Shown one piece after another: positions 63,522 through 64,000 of a stretch of 64,000 nt of DNA. Position numbers and translations under genes: made by a program. The notes beneath the pieces are model-generated. The model saw only the letters and a program-made list of their open reading frames with translations, was not told the DNA's origin and made no database searches. Source of the DNA: Methylorubrum populi (GTDB taxonomy: Bacteria; Pseudomonadota; Alphaproteobacteria; Rhizobiales; Beijerinckiaceae); contig DYYG01000005.1 of NCBI GenBank assembly GCA_020741775.1, positions 31,504-95,503 on the forward strand. The letters run 5' to 3'. Numbering within the stretch: position 1 is the first letter of the stretch; each line of letters starts with the position of its first letter.

Positions 63522-64000
63522 ATGAAGCGGGTCTTCCTCACCACCACACCGAGCCACCGCAACGCCTACGACCTGTTCCAGGGGCGCTGGGCGAGCGATC
63601 TCAGCGAGCTCCTGCCCGAGTTGCCCGTGGGCGGCGGCCTGCCGGGTTTCCGGGCCGATCCGCGCCCACGTCAGGCGGCCGAGATCCTGGGCCGCGACGG
63701 GTGCTTCGACGGCTACGACATCCTCGAACTCGGGCCGCTGGAAGGCGCCCATACCTGCCAGCTCGAAGGGCTCGGCGCGCACAGCGTCACGGCGGTGGAA
63801 TCGAATTCGGAAGCTTTCCTGAAGTCGCTGATCGTCAAGAATATCGCCGGGCTCACCCGCTCGACCTTCCTGCTCGGGGATGTCAGCCGGCATCTCGCCG
63901 CGCCGGGCCCGCGCTACGACCTGATCTTCGCCTGCGGCATCCTCTACCATATGTTCGACCCGCTGGAGCTGATCCGGCTCGCCGCCGCCCGCTCCGACCG
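63522..64000 (+). CDS. Class I SAM-dependent methyltransferase, 5' part only
   Basis: 159 codons in the window from ATG 63522 (GGGAG before it); ATG 63471, 17 codons upstream and in frame, is possible but lies in the hairpin repeat. The SAM-binding region shows YDILELGPLEGAHTCQLEGL (motif I), AVESNSEAF (acidic end of beta 2), FLLGDVSRHLAAP and YDLIFACGILYHMFDPLELI (motif IV-like). It continues past the right edge. Substrate unknown. Confidence 0.8.
   Translation, partial: MKRVFLTTTPSHRNAYDLFQGRWASDLSELLPELPVGGGLPGFRADPRPRQAAEILGRDGCFDGYDILELGPLEGAHTCQLEGLGAHSVTAVESNSEAFLKSLIVKNIAGLTRSTFLLGDVSRHLAAPGPRYDLIFACGILYHMFDPLELIRLAAARSD

Overview
The window is GC-rich, densely coding alphaproteobacterial chromosome. 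The flagellar gene order (flgB-flgC-fliE-flgG-flgA-flgI-motE-flgH-fliL-fliP; fliF-fliH-motB-motC-fliK; motA-fliM-fliN-fliG-flhB; an FtcR/Rem-type regulator) is that of the Hyphomicrobiales (Rhizobiales). The class I PhaC and the intergenic hairpin repeats look like those I associate with Methylobacterium/Methylorubrum. The genus is inferred from memory of those families, not from a search.

Layout. 1-2212: 5' part of a heparinase II/III-like gene (minus strand, open at the window edge). 2373-26676: flagellar cluster in three blocks. The first (2373-8695, plus) builds the rod, P/L rings and part of the export gate. It is separated from fliF by an inserted toxin-antitoxin islet (8709-9240) and a divergent ClC antiporter/MarR pair sharing an operator (9336-11704). 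The second block (11867-19575, plus) carries MS-ring, export and stator genes, FliK and a lytic transglycosylase. The third (19576-25929, minus) carries motA, switch genes, flhB and the regulator. 26116-28091: hslVU. 28191-about 29430: an IS110-family element downstream of hslU with a structured leader that may be a bridge RNA. 29740-36654: LuxR-type regulator, Kef-type antiporter, PHA synthase, lipoprotein and aminotransferase. 36832-43069: small secreted proteins, a two-domain glycosyltransferase locus and an H+-pyrophosphatase. 43368-48804: a membrane/2Fe-2S/adenylate cyclase fusion, two CYTH proteins (one with CHAD) and an LRR-kinase fusion. 49151-52491: a six-gene membrane operon around an ethanolamine-permease-like transporter. 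53170-55300: an AT-rich islet beside tRNA-Lys with a membrane-GAF protein and a Panacea (SocA-like) protein. 55509-64000: SGNH-like protein, queA/tgt separated by a nucleotidyltransferase-fold gene, FAD monooxygenase, CDF transporter and a partial methyltransferase.

The most unusual items are the membrane-GAF/Panacea pair in the tRNA-Lys islet, the six-gene permease operon, the IS110 leader, the TA islet that duplicated the 3' end of fliP, and the ferredoxin-adenylate cyclase fusion. No CRISPR array, rRNA or complete prophage was seen. Flagellar genes such as fliI, fliQ/R, flhA, flgD/E/K and fliC are not in this window and must lie elsewhere.
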